The notes: generated by a model not told the origin, from the letters alone. A stretch of DNA of 64,000 nt from Acridotheres tristis (GCA_037013685.1 CM072886.1:6882001-6946000), one strand, 5' to 3'. Shown: positions 49,601 through 62,075, counted from the first letter of the stretch. Translations and numbers: made by a program.

Positions 49601-51494
49601 GCATTCATTAGTCATCTGGACAGAGATGATGTAGATGGTAAAGGCTGGAAGTGCAAAGGAAAGCAGGAGAGGGAAGGATGAAGGCACAGGTGTAATAAAT
49701 ACAGCTGCAGCCCTTTTCCAGGACCTGGCTTTAATTAGGGAGAACAGCAACCTGCCATCAGCAGTGCGTGCTCCATCCTGCTGGCTTTCTGATGAGTGCT
49801 GTGCTTTCCCAAGCCTTTAATGTGGGAGGAAAACAAATATCACAGCTCCAGAAAAGCCACTGCTGTGGCCAGCGTGACCTGGGCTCTGCCCTCCTGTCCA
49901 GGCATGCCTCAGCTATTGGCACTTGGGCAAGTGTAGGCTGTGCTAGGAAATGAGCTCTGTGTGAATTTAGGACAGGCCATCTGAGGATCACTGCAGCATG
50001 GATGCACCCAGGGAGCTCCATGGAGGAAATTCCCTCATTAGGTCCTGCTTTCATTGCTTCTGCTCAGGCCAGGAGAACAAAGTTTGGCATAAGGTAGGAG
50101 GGAAATTCTCTCTCTGGGGCAGCTGTGTTAGGGCAAAGTTCTCCAGCAAGCAGGTGCTGCTCTTAAGATGCCTTCAAGTACAGAGAAATCTCTGTGCCAC
50201 TGTGAGGTGGGTGACAGTGGCACTGACACCCGAGATTGTATGGAAGTCATCATTTGTCAGCGAGGGTAAGGCTGCAAAGGGGCAGAAAAGCAAGTTCCAG
50301 TGGGGATTTTAGAGAGGGATGGGTGGAAAGCCCTGACCTCAGCCAGCCAAGAGGGATGGTCTTTGCCTGGACTGCAGGTCCCACCTGGCACACCGTGTGC
50401 TCACAGTGACCACCTCCAGGGCCAGAGGGACACAGCCACACCTTGGCACCATCTCCACCAGGTGCAGGATGCACATGCCAGGCCATCCCAAAGGCTGTCC
50501 CAAGGCTCCCCGGGCCTGGTGAGCCTGTGACTGTGGCTCAGATGAATGAAGGCTCTGTGGTGGAAACTGAGGGTAGCAGAGGATTGACCACATGTGTTTC
50601 CTGACCTCAGTAATGCATCTCTGCTTGATGCTCCTGCCTCTCTCCCATTCCCAGGGCAGGGGCTCCTGTGCCAGCAGTGAAACCCGTGTCCTGAAGGAAC
50701 CATTAAAGGGGAAAGGTCTCCTCTGTGTAACAGCTGGCACACCAACATACTGATGGCAATGTCAAACACTCCTCTCCGGGCTTTATTTCACATGTAACAG
50801 TTCTATCTTCACACTGTTAGGGAAGAGAAGGGGGAAGGAAAGGGAAGGGGAAAGGGAAAGTGCAGAGGATGGATGCCCAAAGACGCAAAGCAGAGGATAC
50901 TCTGCAGAGCTTTGGTATGCCCTTAAGCCTGTGTCTCACTTTCCCCACAGAGTGTCACAGAGCTCAGCATTCCCCTTTGCCAGTGGTCTTAGTCCAGATT
51001 TGCTATTTGTGGAGTTTCTGGAGACGAAGGGTTCCACATCAGTGCAGACTTGCCTCAAGGTGGCTGATTTTTAAAATTACTCTTTCCTCATCACTTCAAG
51101 ACATTGTCTTGGGAGTCAATCAAGCTTCTTTCCTTCCCAACAGGCCTAAGTGCTCATCTGCACCCAAGACTTGCTCTCCTGCTGCAGCTGAGGTGAGGCT
51201 GACCTCTCACTCTGGATGCAGTTTATTCCTGCTGAAAAATCTTATTTTCTTGAAGGGAGGATAAATTCCAAGTGGTAACAAAGCACCTTTGCACACACAC
51301 AGCTGCATGAGGAACTACCAGAGCAGGGGCTACAGCACACACCAAGTCCAAGGTGCATGGGCAGCCACTGGCTTTGTCTGTGCAGGAAAATCTGCTTCAT
51401 TTCATGCAGCAGAGCCCACACCAAAGCAAAACCATGATTTCTACAAGTACCCTGGCCACGTGCTATGACAGGACTCAGTATCTCTGACCTGGTT
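46601..51494. other. Non-genic sequence, no gene recognised
   Basis: About 4.9 kb of unique sequence. Overlapping frames of 131-164 codons at 46.5-47.1 kb and 47.9-48.4 kb occur on both strands with no domain. An A/C-rich patch of AAACA-like units sits at about 47212-47240. No repeat family was recognised. Confidence 0.55.
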
Positions 51495-51636
51495 GCTATT
51501 GTTATCCCTGGATGTGAGGGAGAAGGAAACTGAGGCAGGACAGGCAAAGAAGTCTCCAAAGTCCCTCAGAAGGCAGCAATAGGGTCCCTGGAGTTGTGCA
51601 ATGAGTTGGGGTCACACAGCTACCAGCAGTGGCTGC
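51495..51636 (+). mobile_element. Possible MIR/CORE-type SINE remnant
   Basis: A weak match to the old MIR SINE: GTTATCCCTGGATGTGAG, then GAAGGAAACTGAGGCAGG at about 51521 (MIR has GATGAGGAAACTGAGGCA), and further on GGGTCACACAGCTACCAG at about 51609 (MIR has AAGGTCACACAGCTAG). The two halves are farther apart than in the consensus, so there is either an insertion between them or the match is partly accidental. Such remnants are rare but present in birds. Confidence 0.3.
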
Positions 51637-52439
51637 TTCAAAGTACCAACAACCAGGCAAGGGACCCAGCTTTGGCAGGAGATGGACTTGAAGAAGTCCA
51701 GGCTTTGAAAAAATTCCTTGTAAGTCTTGAATTCTCTGATTTTCATCAGCTTTTTTTCAGGTGTGGGGATTTCTATACAAGCTTAGCTCCGAGGTCTGAG
51801 GTGGGGCAAACACCCAGAGACAAATCACAGTCACTGATGCTGGTAGCTCTGGGCCTTTTGCCTGAATATTTGTATTTCACCCACTTTGGGAGTACAAGAT
51901 CTCATGGCCCAGCTGGCAAGTGAGTGTGACAAAAGAGGTGTAGACAACTGGGTTTTTTTCATCACAAACCCAGTAAATGGCATCTGCAGGGCAAAAAATA
52001 TTTTCACTCCTGCATCCCTCCCGAAGGCACATCTCATAAACATCTTTATGGCTCCCGTAATTATTTTACTTGCCCATAATTAATGCCCCTGTGCTCTCTG
52101 CAAGCAAGGTAAGATGTCCCTTACCACCCACAGCAATGTGGCTGTGGCTCCTGTCTAAGGCTCTGCAGAGCCACTGCCCTGGCTGGGATTTGGTGTCCCT
52201 GCCAGCAAACCCAGGAGGGCTGGTGGGATCTCAGCCATGAGCAAATGGCAACAAGCTCCCTTCAACCCATTATTTCTTGATTGACTGCATCTTTTTAAGC
52301 ACTTAGCTCAGTCTGTCATCACTGGTGTGAGTGCTGGGACCTGGCCATGCTCAGAGACCTCTTTATGGTTGGCTGGAGGGGGAGATGAGGCAGAATTTGG
52401 CTGAGCCCTGCTGGAGCTGTAGCCAGTCCTGATATGTTT
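51637..52439. other. Non-genic sequence, no gene recognised
   Basis: Unique sequence of about 800 bp. The part at about 52030-52085 (GGCTCCCGTAATTATTTTAC, then CCATAATTAATGCC) has closely spaced homeobox-type cores and may belong to the regulatory-looking cluster that follows at 52.44 kb. Confidence 0.5.
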
Positions 52440-52620
52440 TTCCTTCCATTATAGAGAGTTCAGCTGGGCATATCCAGCTGTTTGTATTTAATTGACACGA
52501 AAAAGTGACTTTGTCACCATGGAGACAGTGATGATTTGCATCTTAACTAAGCAATGACAGATGCCCTACTGATAATCTTTAGCTTTGAATACCCATCGAC
52601 TTCCAGTTCCAGCATTCCCA
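52440..52620. promoter_or_regulatory. Candidate enhancer: E-boxes, homeobox core, X-box and octamer
   Basis: Within about 85 bp lie two CAGCTG E-boxes (52461-52466 and 52475-52480), a TTTAATTGA homeodomain core (52488-52496), the near-palindrome GTCACCATGGAGAC (52514-52527) matching the X-box bound by RFX factors, and a perfect POU octamer ATTTGCAT (52535-52542). The region is free of repeats. RFX factors bind promoters of ciliary genes and MHC class II genes, and also many neural enhancers. With no CpG island or exon nearby, an enhancer is more likely than a promoter. Motif co-occurrence by chance cannot be excluded. Confidence 0.4.
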
Positions 52621-55600
52621 TTTATTAGCAGGTGCTTCTGAAATCAAAATTTTACCAGGTGATTAATACTTTTGCTGTGTTGATATTCTGATGGGAACAA
52701 ATATTCATCACTGAGGAGATGGTCAAATACTTTGGGATAAAGAAGAGTGGGACTAGCAGGACAGGGGCCTCTTCTGTACATCATAAACCCCACTGCCCAA
52801 AGAAGGGGGATCCAGGGAGACACAAAGTGATCAGCAAAAGGATGGCCATGGAAATATGTGACAGTGCACCATCAAGCTGCCCCAAAGGGCTTCAAACCCT
52901 GGAGAGTTGGACACTCACAGGGAGGGCAATGCCCATAATGGATTTCCAGCCCTGGCAACTTTTTTCCTGTTGTTGGATGTTGAAATTTCATTTCCACCTC
53001 CTCTGTGCTGAAGGGACGTTGCTGCTGGCCTGTACACATGGAATAAAACAGGGGGCCAGGAGCAAGGGTGTAAGGAGCTGGTCAGGTCATTGGGCAGGGA
53101 GGAGCAGAGCAACCCCAGTGAGATGGAGCTAACCCAGGAACAGAGGTGTCCCAGGGATTTGGCACAGCCCATGCCACTGCACAAACCCTGCTCTGACTGA
53201 AAACTGCTCTTGGCTCAGGGCTGTGTCCACAGCCCTCTCAGAACTGCCATCATTGGAATCAACAACCCAGCACTTATCACCTTCAGCAGCTTTATCATCC
53301 TCTCCTTGTGCACGGAGCACTGGGGCAGAGAGAGATTCTATAACTACAAGCAGTACCCACTAATTTGGAGTGCCTGAGGAATGAGGCTGGAAAATCCAGT
53401 CGAGCTGGAAAAACATGACCCCAACCTGTTCTTGTTCAATGAACACAGGCTGGTTTCAGAGAGCACATGGTTCAGGGGCAAGCCAGGCAGATCATTTAGA
53501 AATGAGGCTGGTGGACCATCTCCTCCTGGTGTAGAGCATCAACTAAACACAGAGACACACAAACCCTCACAACAGGAGGTAATTTAGTCACAGGGAGGGC
53601 AGAGGTGGGTTCCTGTCCTTTAGGTGAGAATTAACTTTTCCTTGAGAGGTGTGAAGGTGAGCACCAGAGCTTCCAGAGCCACAAGCCTTTTGGGTTTTAT
53701 CCCATTGCTGGTTTGCTGGCTCTAGAGAAGGAGTGAGCTTAAATCCAAGCTCATCACACTTCAGTGGGCTTCATTCACATTTCATTCACAAATACAAGGG
53801 CTTTTTGCCATGTGAATTTGCTGGCACTTGGTATGGTCTCAGCACACGTTGCCACTTTCTCTTTGGCAAAGGTCTGCAGTGCATCTTTCTCCTCTCTCTG
53901 GCCACCCATTTTCATTTAGCCCAATTCAGACAAATTTATCTTTACAACTTCTTCTCACCTGCAGAAGCCTGATCAAAGCCTCAGGAGGAACAGTGAAAGT
54001 GAGGATAGTCAAGTAGAGACTGACAACTGTGCAAGTTATAGGAAACCCATACAGGTCAAAAATTGCTTATGGAATTTCCATCCAAATGGTTATTTCTTTG
54101 CAGGCATATTTTGGGAATACTGAATGCAATGTTCTGTCCTACAAAAAGATGGTACTCCTACATCAGGGGCATGGATTAGGCCAAGAAGATAACAGAGCTG
54201 GGAAGGGATGAAAGTGCAGCTGATGACAGAAAATGGAGCTGCTTCACTCTAGTGATAGCTCTGCCTTTTTGGCAGAAAGCAGTGAGAGCATTTCTCCTTC
54301 TGGCACGTAAAAGCAGAGTTAGCAGTCAGGTCAGGTTCCTCTCAGGAGGATTGTTTAGCCTCCTGTGCTCCTCTGAGCTCTATGGCATGCTGAGCATCTC
54401 CCACGCTTGAAGGGCAGGAGACCCCTGGCTGAGAACACCAAAAAGTTAATTGGAAATAGCAGCCATGAAAAAGACCTGACCTTTTCCTGAATCACAGCCC
54501 AGCGCTGGGTAGCAGAGGTCATCCAATTAATGGGGAAAAGGATGTTGGAAGAGAACTTTCAGCCTTGAAGGAGTGATGTTTTTAGCGTGCTCGGTGTCCA
54601 GCCTTCACAATGAGAAATCAGAGGTTCCAGCCCACGGATGTGGAGGGTTGTCACCAGCAAGGACATGGTCCTGTGGGTGCCAGCAGCATTGCCAGAGGTT
54701 GGCCATGGTCCCAAAAGCCTGCTAAAATCATACTCCTGGCTCCAGAGGGTTTTGCTGTTGGTGAAGCTGAACTCTGTTCCATGGCCAGGCAAGAGGAAGA
54801 TTTCACACTTGGATATTCTCCATGCTAACAGGAAGGAGAGAAGATTGTTTCAGTATCTCGTGCTCTTATCACATCTAAACCCTAGCAGGTTTGCTGCTCT
54901 CCATGGATTCCACTAAATTGAAAAAGAAACTTCTCCCTTGTCCCTTTTTTACAGCATTCCCAAGGTTATTCTCCAGGCTCCAGCAGACTGGATCCACAGG
55001 ACTCCTTTGGGCTGCTCCAATGGACCATGCCACCAACTCACATCCATTGAGATGTCTCTCATTTCCCTGGCTAACAAAGATGTTCCTCCTCTGTTTTCTG
55101 ATGAAGGAAAGCAGTCACTGCTCAGTGCCACAGGGTATCAGCCAGCAGTGTCACTGCCTTTTGCAGATAAACTCCACTCCTTTGGGCTTCAAAACACTGA
55201 GAAATCATGTCAGTTTGGAACAACGTTCTGTAAGCAGTATTTTCAGGTGCATATTAAAAGCAGGTGAATTAGGATACTGATCTTTCCTCCACACTTACTT
55301 TCTGTATAGAAATAAACACTTAGAGCCAGCCTGATGCCCAGGCCTGGGGCTTGTCTGTGGGTGTGCTGTGATATCTGATACTCAGGTCATTCTCCACACT
55401 GTTCTCACCAGACAGTCCTAAAAAGTCAGGAGAAGTACAAGGGAGAGAAACAATTCAACTTTTTCACCTTCTACAACCCCATTAAAGTGTCAAAGACAAG
55501 GCTAATAGAAGGAAATCAGATGGATCTAACTGCATGTTCTCTGGATCAGAACAGACTTTTTCTTAGTCAGAGGTTCAAAAGAAAGCAGACAGAAAAAGCT

Positions 55601-57167
55601 GAAACTCAAAAAATATAAAGACCTGTTAACTTGTCAGTGATTTCCCCACCAGTCATTACCAGCCACTCCAGAAAATATGAAACCTGGTGTAAAAACCCTC
55701 CAAAACTCATTGGTGCTGACTGACAGCACTTCAGAGGAGCATCAGGAAAAGTGTGTAAAAAAAAGAAGTATTAGATGAACTAAGAGATGGAAGCAAACGA
55801 GAACAGGCAAATGGACAGCTGTTCAGGGGGCTGTGGAAAAAACCAAATAACTGGAATTTCAGATCACAGAAACATAATTGAAATAATACTTCTTGGAGTG
55901 CTTTCTCCAAAGAGGTCTGCTATTGTCTCACCAATTTTATTTACTGTGGTCATAAAGAGTAAAACTAATGCATGTAAAAATAAAAATCAAGCAGGTATTA
56001 CCAGAACAGTGCATCAGAGACGTGTCAGATTTACTACAGCACCTGCTTAGCAAGCTTAAAATAAATTTTAAAAATTTGTCATATATAATTGTCATATATT
56101 TTAAATAAGTCATCAATTACAGCTATTTGCTCTGAGAAGAAATACAAGCAGGTGTTACCAAGAGATTTATTCCCTTTGGCAAGGGTTTTACCTGCAGTGT
56201 ATGAGCCCTGTGTGAGGAAAGCACAGGGTGTCCTCTCTTCCAGTTTAAAGCAGGAGAGATATGTGTAAATAAATGCTGTAATTAAAACTGACATCTTTTT
56301 GCTTGACTGCTAACAGTGACCACAAGGATGAAAAATGACATTAGTTCCACCAGGGGCAGGGACAGCTCTCATTGTAAGAGATTAGGGAGAGCATTAAAGG
56401 GATGATGAAGTGGCTTGTAAGGTCTTTCCCAGGGATGCTGGATGGTTCCAGTGATCCACAGTGCCATTCCCAGCATGATGACAGGCGCTGGTGAAGAGCA
56501 GAGGTGCCAGCTTTCAGGAGAGCCGTTGTTTGCAAATATTCTCCATGCCTGAGGTGTAGAGGGAAAAAACTCCGTTCTCAGCCAAGGCAGAGAGGGGTGG
56601 TGTGACAGTGAGAGGGTGGTGAGGACAGTTGGTTTAAAGGGACAAACAAATCAGCAATTCAAATACTGTTGGTGTAGAAACTCCATTACCAAATACTCTG
56701 TGTTCATTGTAGACCTAGGGACAGGGCAAACACAGAAAAGTCAGAGGCTGCAGTTGGGTGACACACCCAGATTTTTCAGGAACACCTTTGGGCACTCACC
56801 TTCCATCACAACTTCCCAAGGGCTGAACAAACTTCCCCCAGGCCAGGTTCCTGGGGCCAAGGGGGTGACAAGGCACAGAGAGGAGGTCTGTGGACTCCTG
56901 GGGAGCTCTGGAGATGTGTAACCTCAGGGAAGGTGACACCAAGGTGTGATGGCTGCTCAGGTGTCTGGGACATTCAGTTTTCTACCCACCAGTGCACCCT
57001 GAGCTCTGGGAGGAGAGAGAGGCAAGGCAGGGACCTCAGCTGACCTTGTCAGTGCCCCTGGTGTCCAGGGCCATCCCCAGGATCCTGCTCAGAGCTCCTT
57101 TCCTCCAGACAGGGAGCCTGAGACACTGGCCTTGGCAGCCACGCTGCTGCTCATTTGCAGAGGAATT
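52621..57167. other. Non-genic sequence, no gene recognised
   Basis: Unique sequence of about 4.5 kb with no supported gene or repeat. The longest open frames (137 codons at 52719-53132 and 129 codons at 54891-55280) show no domain, and both have overlapping rivals in other frames. Confidence 0.55.
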
Positions 57168-57186
57168 AAAAAAAAAAAAAAAAAAA
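57168..57186 (+). repeat. Poly-A tract (A19)
   Basis: An uninterrupted run of 19 A residues after GAGGAATT. No retroposed gene body is recognisable upstream. It could be the tail of an old retrocopy, but nothing else supports that. Confidence 0.9.
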
Positions 57187-57719
57187 GTGGCAATTTCACA
57201 ACGGTGTGACATCAATCAGAATCCATAAACAGCTTCCTGAAACATCACACTTGGTAACTATGCTGTGTCTTGCCAGTAATTAGGTGCCAATGATTAATAA
57301 AGTGTGGCTGATTCAGCGTCTCTGGCTTTGTGGTTTGTTTTTTTTTTTCCTTCTGCTCTTGTTGCCTCTTGAAGTGCAAATTTAGCTAATTTATTCTGGC
57401 CAACACGGCAGCATAAGAGCTTGGGTGTAACTGTTGCATTTCCTTCTGAAAGGAGGCTCAGGTAGCTCACATCCAACACTACCTATTAAACAACCAGGTA
57501 TCTTTGCTTCAACTTCTGCATGAACTTTGTGAGTGCCACCTGTCACTTGATAGACACCTCTGTGCTCTTCCTTTCCTCTGAAATGAAACTCAGAGTTTAA
57601 ATCATATTTGCACACAGTCAGCTCTATGAATGGCACCCTAGAAACTGGTGAGGGCACTCCACGAGGAGTAAAATGACATGAATGCAGCCCGCACCAGCCC
57701 ACAGCTTGTAAAAATCACA
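57187..57719. other. Non-genic sequence, no gene recognised
   Basis: Unique sequence of about 530 bp between the A19 tract and a candidate conserved block. I recognise no gene or repeat. Confidence 0.55.
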
Positions 57720-57865
57720 TTTTACTCTCTCTAAAAAATTAGCTAGGAGTGCCTTAAAATACATGCTCAGCAGAGGGTTGATCAAAACAACTTAATTAGA
57801 GGCGTGAGGTTATTTACACTGGCTTTTGCTTTTTTAATTTAGCCTTAATTTTCATGCTTGAGAGT
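57720..57865. other. Candidate conserved non-coding element
   Basis: A compact AT-rich block with a TCF/LEF-like GATCAAAACAA near 57780, a TTAATTA homeodomain core at 57792-57798, one retained CpG (AGGCGTGAGG), a forkhead-type TATTTAC at 57811-57817, and further TTTAATTTAG and CTTAATTTTC cores. Base composition is unlike the flanking GC-richer DNA. Function is inferred from motif content only. Confidence 0.3.
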
Positions 57866-59276
57866 AACCAAGCAAAACAAAACTCACGTGGCTTCTCATA
57901 ATGGCATGGAAACTCATGTCATTAATGAAAGCAGCTCTCACTCTGTGCAGGAAAATAGCAGAAGAGATGAGCAGGAAACAGCAATCCAGGTGCTGATCCA
58001 GGTTTTGAAATGCCACAGGTGTGTGGACACCACCAGGTGTCCCTTGCTCTCTGAAGCAGTGCCTGGTCTTTGCTCCAGCACGGGGAATTCCTGTCCATGC
58101 CCTTCCTGGAGATGCTCAGAGCAGGTCCCAGACGCCCAGTGACATCCCCTGGTGTCCCCATTCCCTGTCCCCTACCTGTGCATGCAGCAGCAAAGGTGGC
58201 CTCTGCCACCAAGCACCCAGTGGAGCCATGAGGGGTCCAGCAGCCCTGCCCAGACCTCAGGTGAGATTCAAGGTTGGACTTGACCTAATTCCTTATGGAA
58301 GCACATTCTGCAACCTCCCAAAATGCCTGTGCTTTACTTCTGATGGTGCTGGCTGAGAAATTGCTTTGCCCTATAGAAAAACATTTTCATCCCTCTAAAC
58401 CAAACTTCTCCTCCTTTACCAGCAGGTTCCTCTATTGTTTGGAAGGGATGTAAAATACAGAAATATACATAGGAACATGTCATCTGGACAAGCAGAAAAC
58501 ACAGAATGAAGCGTCCAGAATGACTTAAAAGTTCCAGACAGGTGCAAAACTTCCAGAAAGATTTTAAAACATGACTGGCCAGTTTGTCACTGCCAGAGGC
58601 TCAATCCACAGTGGAAGCTCCGCTTAGCAGCAGCACACAGCTGTGGGATATCCCACTGCTTTCACTGCCTGTGCAGCACGGGCTGCCTGCCACCTCTGGG
58701 CTTTACAGCCATAGAAATTTTAAAATCTTTAATTTTTTTTAATGGCTTTTATTTTCTGGCAGAGATATTCCACATTACAGCACTGGACTGAGTGTCTGGG
58801 TAACAAGGCATCAGAGTTCAGTGGGAGATGAAAGGAGCAGAGTCTCCTGAGAATCTGAAGGTGCATCCCACCCATCCTCACCATGCAGCTCTGGGATAAC
58901 TTGGGATGCCAGAAGAAAACTGAAAACCCCAGAGGTTTTCTTCCACCTGCAGTAAAAAAAAAGCAGAGGAAAAGATGGGTCAAGAACCATTCCCCTCAGT
59001 GACCAATTCTTTCCAGATAAATTCAATATAAATGAAACTATGTTGCTGGCTTGGAAAGAAGAAAGAGAAGGAAACGAGCTGGCCAGGATCCAGCTAGCAG
59101 AGCACAGATAGCAGGGCGTTCAAAAGTCCTAGATATCAAAACAAGATGGGTAGTCTGGTTATGTTAGAATATTACAATTTTAAATTATCTGACCTTATTT
59201 TTTAAGAATGGCCAAAATACTAAAACTGGAACTGCACAAGGGCGAAACTCTCCCATTTCCTGGGACAGTTAGTGGG
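57866..59276. other. Non-genic sequence, no gene recognised
   Basis: Unique sequence of about 1.4 kb leading up to the TTCC microsatellite. It contains one GC-richer stretch at 58.0-58.3 kb with few CpGs. I recognise no gene or repeat. Confidence 0.55.
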
Positions 59277-59490
59277 TTTTCCTTCCTTCCTTCCTTCCTT
59301 CCTTCCTTCCTTCCTTCCTTCCTTCCTTCCTTCCTTCCTTCCTTCCTTCCTTCCTTCCTTCCTTCCTTCCTTCCTTCCTTCCTTCCTTCCTTCCTTCCTT
59401 CCTTCCTTCCTTCCTTCCTTCCTTCCTTCCTTCCTTCCTTCCTTCCTTCCTTCCTTCCTTCCCTCCTCCCTTCCTCCCTCCCTCCCTCCC
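59277..59490 (+). repeat. Microsatellite (TTCC)n, long and nearly perfect
   Basis: About 46 uninterrupted TTCC units from 59277 to about 59462, then an imperfect CCTCCC-rich end to 59490. All three frames on each strand stay open, giving Ser-Phe-Leu-Pro repeats on the plus strand and Arg-Lys-Glu-Gly repeats on the minus strand. The roughly 100-codon frames there are therefore artefacts. The pure polypyrimidine strand can in principle form triplex (H-) DNA. Array length is probably variable between individuals, and assembly may have compressed it. Confidence 0.97.
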
Positions 59491-61907
59491 ACATGCTTTG
59501 AGCCTGGAATGATGGAAAACCTGCATTTACAATACACAATAACTATGACTGAGAGCATTTCAGGTTGATGCAAAGAACAAAAGGAAGGCAGGGATGCAAT
59601 GCTACATCAGCATGAGCATGACACAAGTGAGCAGAGAGGGACTAATAAAGTGGAGATTGGAAACAAAATCTTATTAGATGGGCAACTTGGAGCTAGAAAA
59701 TGTCTTTCTCAATGAAATGAAGAGTCCTCGCTTCTTCTTTCAAGTGTTACCTATAAAAGGTTGCACCTACAGTGCCCCTGGGTCTGTTACCAAGTCTATG
59801 TGCTCTTTCATTTTTTATTCCTGCCTCCCCATTCCATAATTTTCTTGCTTCTAAGGATGAAAAATATACGTAATCAATTTCTGAATTTCTCGTGCCTTTT
59901 ACTGACAACAGACTTTGTCAGAAAAATGAAAGAAAGTAACAAAAAGGAGGTTTTGAGCAATTATTTTAAGAATTTCTTCTGTTCAGGGTCTGATTAACAC
60001 TTGGCAATCAAACCAGCAGGGTTTGCAAAGACCTGACTGCATGACCTGCCACTAGGAGGAAAATGCAAGCATCATAAAAGTTTATTGGAAACACTTCCAG
60101 CTTTCCCAGGGTGGGCAGCCAGCTCTGCCTGCCCCTTCCACCCCACATCCCATTCTCAGGGAGGATGGGAAGGAGCTGGCCCGGATGTGGAGATGATCAG
60201 AGCCTGCTCTTGTGGGGGTGTCTGAAGTCACCTGGATGTGTCCCTTCACACCAAGGGCAGACTTGGAGCTTTGGCCACACCCTGAGCTGCTGAGCTCCGT
60301 GTGCTTTTTGGGGCTGTGCTGTAACACCTCATCGAGCATCCAGGTCCAGAGATCCCTCAACTTCTTTTGCAAATGCCTCCTACACACTTCCTTATCACTT
60401 TAATGGTGTCACAGTTATTTAATTTAGCTCCTTGGAGTTTCATTTTCATTTTAATTTCCCCAAGGTTCTCTAACTTATTTCTTCCTTTTTACTGTCTCTA
60501 TTTCAGTGTCTGCACTCAGCTCTAACTGAGGTTCTTTCTGGTCCGAGCCAAGATGTGTAGCTGGAGAGCATTGGTCTAAATCTGCTTTTTTAATTCTGCA
60601 ATTAAAGATATTGCATTATATTAAGCATTTTCTGGAGATTTCTTGATGGCAGAGATTGAGGCATGAATAGCAACACGAGTGTTGTGTAGCCACTGACTCC
60701 AGGAGTGGTCACAGGCATGTCTGTGCAGCCATTTGTGTGAAGTTTTACAAGATCCCAGCTGCTCACCCTTGGCTGATTTTGTTGTGACAAAGCCTGGAGG
60801 AAAATGCACAAAGGGTTATGACCCAAAATATGCAGTCAATGACTCAGACCAGAAGTTTTTCTTGGGCACCACAGGGCAAACTCCAGAAACCCTGGTGGAT
60901 CTGAGACATTTTCTCTCTGGAAATTATTAAGCCCCAGAGAACCAAGATAATGCTAAAGCAAAATATGATCTGTTATCTTTGAAGCGTTGTTTCTAATTTA
61001 ATTTTAATGATGCTTATGAGAAATGTGACGCCTGTGTGTCTGCTTTATAATTGCTGCATATTCTATCTCCGAGGCTCTAATGTCATTTTGCAGGGGTCTT
61101 GTTGATTTCCTGTTGTGTATATTACAATGCAGCTTCAGACTATTTGGTAGATTTTCTGGAAATTACAAATTATAACTTTCCTCCTCAGACATGGGTTATG
61201 TGGCAAACCTGAGTTTATTAGTTCTGTCATAAAAGGAAGCAGTTTTTTCTGCTTTAGTGGAGGCTGAATTATGGATCTGAAAGTATTAGGTCTCTTATGA
61301 AAGTGTATAAAGAAATGTTATGCCAATAAGATATCCAAAATTAATGGAAAAAATGGAACTCTTGAGAGGTTCTGACTTTTTCGCATTCATTGTCCCAGCA
61401 GTCACATTATCTGTACTTAATTTGAGATTGCTGGATTAATTCACCATTTTTATTTCCTGTGGGTTGCCAGGCAATCAAATCTCTCTTTTGCCATTTCATC
61501 CTGTCTCGCTCTCTGAAGGAACCAGGACCTTGCAGCACAGTTTAAGAGATTATTTATTACTCCCTTCTGTTCCAGTAGTGTCTCTTTCCAGACAAGAGGA
61601 CTTGCTGATTTTAGCCTTCATCTCTCCACCTCCTTGGGACACACCAAGGAATTTACTACAACAGTTTTTTTAAAGCACCACAAGTGTTCATTGAAAACAT
61701 TTCTCAGTGTTTTTGGAGGCACTTCCAACAACTATTGCATTTCCTAATTTCAGGTGCTCTTCTCAGCCTTGACTGCTGATCTCTCTCCTTACCTGTGCAG
61801 GTATAACTACAAAAGAACCAAAGGAACATGTTAGAACTTTGCATTCAAGTTCAGATCTGAGGTTTTTGCAGCCAGGTGTTCACCTTGAAATGACATGGGA
61901 GCAGGAT
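59491..61907. other. Non-genic sequence; one weak minus-strand ORF
   Basis: Unique sequence. A minus-strand frame of about 107 codons from 60401 down to 60082 ends where its TAA stop overlaps a reverse-oriented AATAAA. The predicted peptide includes HLQKKLRDLWTWMLDEVLQ but resembles no family I know, and the preceding splice acceptor is poor. At about 60995-61190 an AT-rich block with retained CpGs (GAAGCGTTG, GTGACGCC, CTCCGAGG) may be constrained. I call no gene. Confidence 0.5.
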
Positions 61908-62075
61908 CACAGAATCCCAGAACTGATAGGGTTGGGAGGGACCTCTGGAGATCATTTAGTCCAACCCCTGCCAGCGCAGGGTCACCTGGAGCAGCTGACA
62001 CAGAAACACATCCAGGTGGAATGTCTCCAGAGAGGGAGACTCCATGGCCTCTCGGGCATCCTGTTCCAGATCTTC
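61908..62075 (-). mobile_element. CR1 LINE, 3' end, antisense
   Basis: An antisense CR1 terminus. It runs from ATCACAGAATCCCAGAACTG through GGTTGGGAGGGACCTCTGGA, GATCATTTAGTCCAACCCCT, GTCACCTGGAGCAGCTGACA, AGAGAGGGAGACTCCATGGC and CCTGTTCCAGAT. Truncation on the 5' side of the element is near 62075. Confidence 0.92.

Noticed and set aside
55786..56050. Frame with a reverse-transcriptase-like SPILFTVVI string
   Set aside because: One short string without the neighbouring reverse-transcriptase blocks is not enough. No other LINE words were found around it.
59195..59573. Repetitive proteins of Arg-Lys-Glu-Gly or Ser-Phe-Leu-Pro units
   Set aside because: These are translations of the TTCC microsatellite.
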